A stretch of 17,064 bases of DNA from Lachnospiraceae bacterium UBA3332 (GTDB lineage: Bacteria > Bacillota > Clostridia > Lachnospirales > Lachnospiraceae): NCBI GenBank assembly GCA_002361095.1, contig DERU01000132.1, positions 8,410 to 25,473 of the forward strand, written 5' to 3'. This document shows, in pieces, positions 15,219 through 17,064 of the stretch. The position numbers were made by a program, and so were the translations under genes. Positions within the stretch are counted from its first letter, which is position 1. Every line of letters begins with the position of its first letter. The notes beneath the pieces are model-generated. The model ran no database searches, was not told the DNA's origin, and saw only the letters and a program-made list of their open reading frames with translations.

Positions 15219-15229
15219 CGTATTTTGCA
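15200..15229 (+). promoter_or_regulatory. Candidate AraC-type operator (two half-sites 21 bp apart)
   Basis: TATTTTGTA (15200-15208) and TATTTTGCA (15221-15229) match at eight of nine bases and are spaced exactly 21 bp, the two-turn spacing of AraC-family direct half-sites. A weaker ATTTGTA lies between them at 15210. The second half-site abuts the expected -35 position of the GH2 promoter. Confidence 0.55.
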
Positions 15230-15233
15230 TGGA

Positions 15234-15245
15234 TTTTCCGGAAAA
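15234..15245. repeat. Perfect palindrome TTTTCCGGAAAA upstream of the GH2 gene
   Basis: This 12-bp perfect palindrome lies between the candidate activator site and the GH2 -10 box. It could be the site of a second regulator, or incidental. Confidence 0.45.
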
Positions 15246-15251
15246 AAGGAT

Positions 15252-15257
15252 TATACT
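15252..15257 (+). promoter_or_regulatory. Probable -10 box of the GH2 gene
   Basis: TATACT stands at 15252-15257. The base run 17 bp upstream (15229-15234, ATGGAT) is a poor -35, consistent with dependence on an activator bound at 15200-15229. Confidence 0.5.
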
Positions 15258-15309
15258 GGGGATAGTGAAGCGTTTGGATGCCTGTTTACGGCGGAAGGAG
15301 GAATTTTAT

Positions 15310-17025
15310 ATGCATACAATACCCAGACCGGAACACCCGCAGCCGCAGATGCAGCGGGAAGATTGGATGAATTTAAACGGAGAGTGGGATTTTGCTTTTG
15401 ATTTCGGCGACAGTGGAATAGACCGCAAGCTTTATGAGCAGGATGGATTTGACCGCAGGATTACGGTACCTTTCTGTCCGGAAAGTGACCTGAGCGGTAT
15501 TGGCTACAAGGATTTTATGGCAGCGGTGTGGTATCAGAAGAAAGTGTCGCTCACAAAAGAACAGCTGGCAGGCCGGGTTTTGCTTCATTTCGGCGCGGTG
15601 GACTATGACTGCCGTGTGTGGGTGAACGGACAGGAGGCCGGGAGGCATCGGGGCGGCTATACTTCTTTTTGTCTGGACATTACGGCGCTGGCGGCAGAGG
15701 GAGTCAACAGGCTGACCGTTTACGCCAAAGACGATACGAGAAGCGGCAGGCAGCCCAAAGGCAAGCAGGCGAGCCTGTTTTATTCCAGCGGCTGCGATTA
15801 CACCCGGACTACGGGAATCTGGCAGACAGTATGGATGGAGTTTGTACCAAAGAATTATATTGTAAGCGTGCAGTATTATCCCAATATTGCGGACGGCACG
15901 GTTACGGTAAAAGCGGTGACAAAGGGAGATGGGGAACTGGAAGCGGAGGCTTTTTACGGGGGAGAAAGCTGCGGCAGCGCGCGGGCGAAAGTGTGCGCGG
16001 GTAACGCCGTCCTGACCGTTCCTCTTTCAAAGGTGGAATTGTGGGAGGCAGGAAACGGCAGGCTGTATGATCTGCAACTTCGTTTCGGACAGGACCGTGT
16101 GGACAGCTATTTCGGCATGCGGGAAATCAAACTGGACGGGGAACGCTTTTTGATCAACGGGAAATCCGTTTTCCAGCGCCTGGTTCTGGATCAGGGATTT
16201 TATCCGGACGGCATTTATACGGCGCCGACGGAGGAAGCACTGGTACGGGATATTCAGTTGTCTTTGGATGCGGGCTTTAACGGCGCGCGCCTGCACCAGA
16301 AGGTGTTTGAGCCCAGATTTTTGTACCATTGTGATAAAATGGGATATCTGGTCTGGGGGGAGCAGGGAAACTGGGGACTGGATGTCAGTGCGCCGGACGG
16401 CTTAAAGCACTTTTTGCCGGAATGGATGGAAGCGCTCTCCCGGGACTTTAACCATCCTGCGATCGTGGGCTGGTGTCCGTTCAATGAGACGTGGGATTAT
16501 GCCGGACGCAGGCAGGATGACGATTTGCTTGCGGTTACATACCGGATGACGAAGCTGTTCGATACCACGCGTCCGTGTATCGATACCAGCGGTAATTACC
16601 ATGTGATAACAGATATTTATGATCTCCACAATTATGAGCAGGATCCGGAAAAATTTTCGGAGACTTACGCAGGATTTTCCCAGGGAGGGGAACTGAAAGA
16701 TACCCATCCGGGCAGGCAGACGCCGGTGCGCGGCGTTCCGGTCTTTATCAGCGAGTATGGCGGCATTAAATGGGATGTGGAAGGTGTGAACGTAAACAGC
16801 TGGGGCTACGGCGACGGTCCCAAGACGGAGGAAGAATTTTTTGCGCGTTATCAGGGACTGACGGATGCGCTGTTGGATAATCCGCATATGTTCGCGTTCT
16901 GTTACACCCAGCTTTACGATGTGGAGCAGGAGACGAACGGGCTGTACACCTATGGCAGAAAGCCGAAATTTGATATGGGACGGATTCGAAAAATCAACAG
17001 CCGGAAAGCGGCGGCTGAGGATTAA
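15310..17025 (+). CDS. Glycoside hydrolase family 2 beta-glycosidase
   Basis: This is a retaining GH2 enzyme (beta-galactosidase, beta-glucuronidase or similar), probably cytoplasmic since no signal peptide is seen. Seen in the sequence (571 residues): a sugar-binding jelly-roll domain at about 15-180 with NLNGEWDFAFD (21-31), VWYQKKV (73-79), FGAVDYDCRVWVNG (94-107) and RTTGIWQTVWME (166-177); an immunoglobulin-like domain at about 183-270; and a TIM barrel at about 275-565 with acid/base Glu393 in FNETW and nucleophile Glu482 in ISEYGG. It is a short three-domain form lacking the extra C-terminal domains of LacZ. AAGGAGG at 15295-15301 lies 8 bases before ATG 15310; the open frame upstream to 15118 is unconserved. 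The divergent AraC-family gene is its likely regulator. The substrate cannot be assigned. Confidence 0.93.
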   Translation: MHTIPRPEHPQPQMQREDWMNLNGEWDFAFDFGDSGIDRKLYEQDGFDRRITVPFCPESDLSGIGYKDFMAAVWYQKKVSLTKEQLAGRVLLHFGAVDYDCRVWVNGQEAGRHRGGYTSFCLDITALAAEGVNRLTVYAKDDTRSGRQPKGKQASLFYSSGCDYTRTTGIWQTVWMEFVPKNYIVSVQYYPNIADGTVTVKAVTKGDGELEAEAFYGGESCGSARAKVCAGNAVLTVPLSKVELWEAGNGRLYDLQLRFGQDRVDSYFGMREIKLDGERFLINGKSVFQRLVLDQGFYPDGIYTAPTEEALVRDIQLSLDAGFNGARLHQKVFEPRFLYHCDKMGYLVWGEQGNWGLDVSAPDGLKHFLPEWMEALSRDFNHPAIVGWCPFNETWDYAGRRQDDDLLAVTYRMTKLFDTTRPCIDTSGNYHVITDIYDLHNYEQDPEKFSETYAGFSQGGELKDTHPGRQTPVRGVPVFISEYGGIKWDVEGVNVNSWGYGDGPKTEEEFFARYQGLTDALLDNPHMFAFCYTQLYDVEQETNGLYTYGRKPKFDMGRIRKINSRKAAAED

Positions 17026-17064
17026 ACGTAACAGTTCAGTTCCCAATGGCAGCAGCTTAAGGCG

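Overview
This window looks like chromosomal core DNA of a low-GC-type Gram-positive bacterium of the class Clostridia. A gut or rumen Lachnospiraceae-like genome is my best guess; that is inferred from gene content and order, not from any search. The evidence is strong Shine-Dalgarno sites (AGGAGG-like), sigma-A style promoters, a Bacillus-like holB-ricT-yabB-rsmI cluster, a lipoprotein signal, and a set of cytoplasmic glycosidases. The base composition is moderately GC-rich. I see no tRNA, rRNA, CRISPR array, insertion sequence, prophage or attachment site.

Region 1 (1-5373, + strand) is an information-processing cluster: holB (DNA polymerase III delta prime), ricT (PSP1 family), a tRNA1(Val) A37 N6-methyltransferase (yabB/trmN6), a lipoprotein with a DUF4015-type putative glycoside hydrolase domain, and rsmI (16S rRNA C1402 2'-O-methyltransferase). 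Gene order follows the Bacillus subtilis holB-yaaT-yabA-yabB-yazA-yabC block, but yabA and yazA are absent and the lipoprotein gene sits between yabB and rsmI. Two gaps in this cluster carry strong inverted repeats. The first 20 bases hold only the holB leader; any upstream gene lies outside the window.

Region 2 (5374-5921) is a single acyl carrier protein gene with a near-consensus promoter (TTGACA, 17 bp, TATACT) and a strong intrinsic terminator.

Region 3 (5922-8600) is a divergent pair: a membrane-anchored HtrA-type serine protease with a PDZ domain on the - strand, and a lone PfkB-family 1-phosphofructokinase on the + strand. The 303-bp gap between them carries an unusual array of TGYGA pentamers at 11-bp spacing. 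It lies directly upstream of the likely htrA -10 box and looks like a tandem response-regulator operator. This is the most interesting signal in the window.

Region 4 (8601-14272) is a probable alpha-glucan operon: malQ (GH77), a GH31 alpha-glucosidase that starts with GTG 2 bases after the malQ stop, and then a membrane protein fused to a spermidine-synthase-like domain. A TATAAT promoter and a cre-like, LacI-family-type operator precede malQ.

Region 5 (14273-17064) is a divergent pair: an AraC-family regulator (- strand) and a short cytoplasmic GH2 glycosidase (+ strand). Their shared gap holds two TATTTTGYA half-sites exactly 21 bp apart, abutting the expected -35 of the GH2 gene, which is the architecture of an AraC-type activator site. 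The last 39 bases after the GH2 gene show nothing I can assign.

Several genes have longer upstream in-frame starts than those chosen here. I placed starts on well-spaced ribosome binding sites (lipoprotein 2932, rsmI 4528, acpP 5614, htrA 7385, pfkB 7689, malQ 8781, GH31 10274, araC 15119, GH2 15310).
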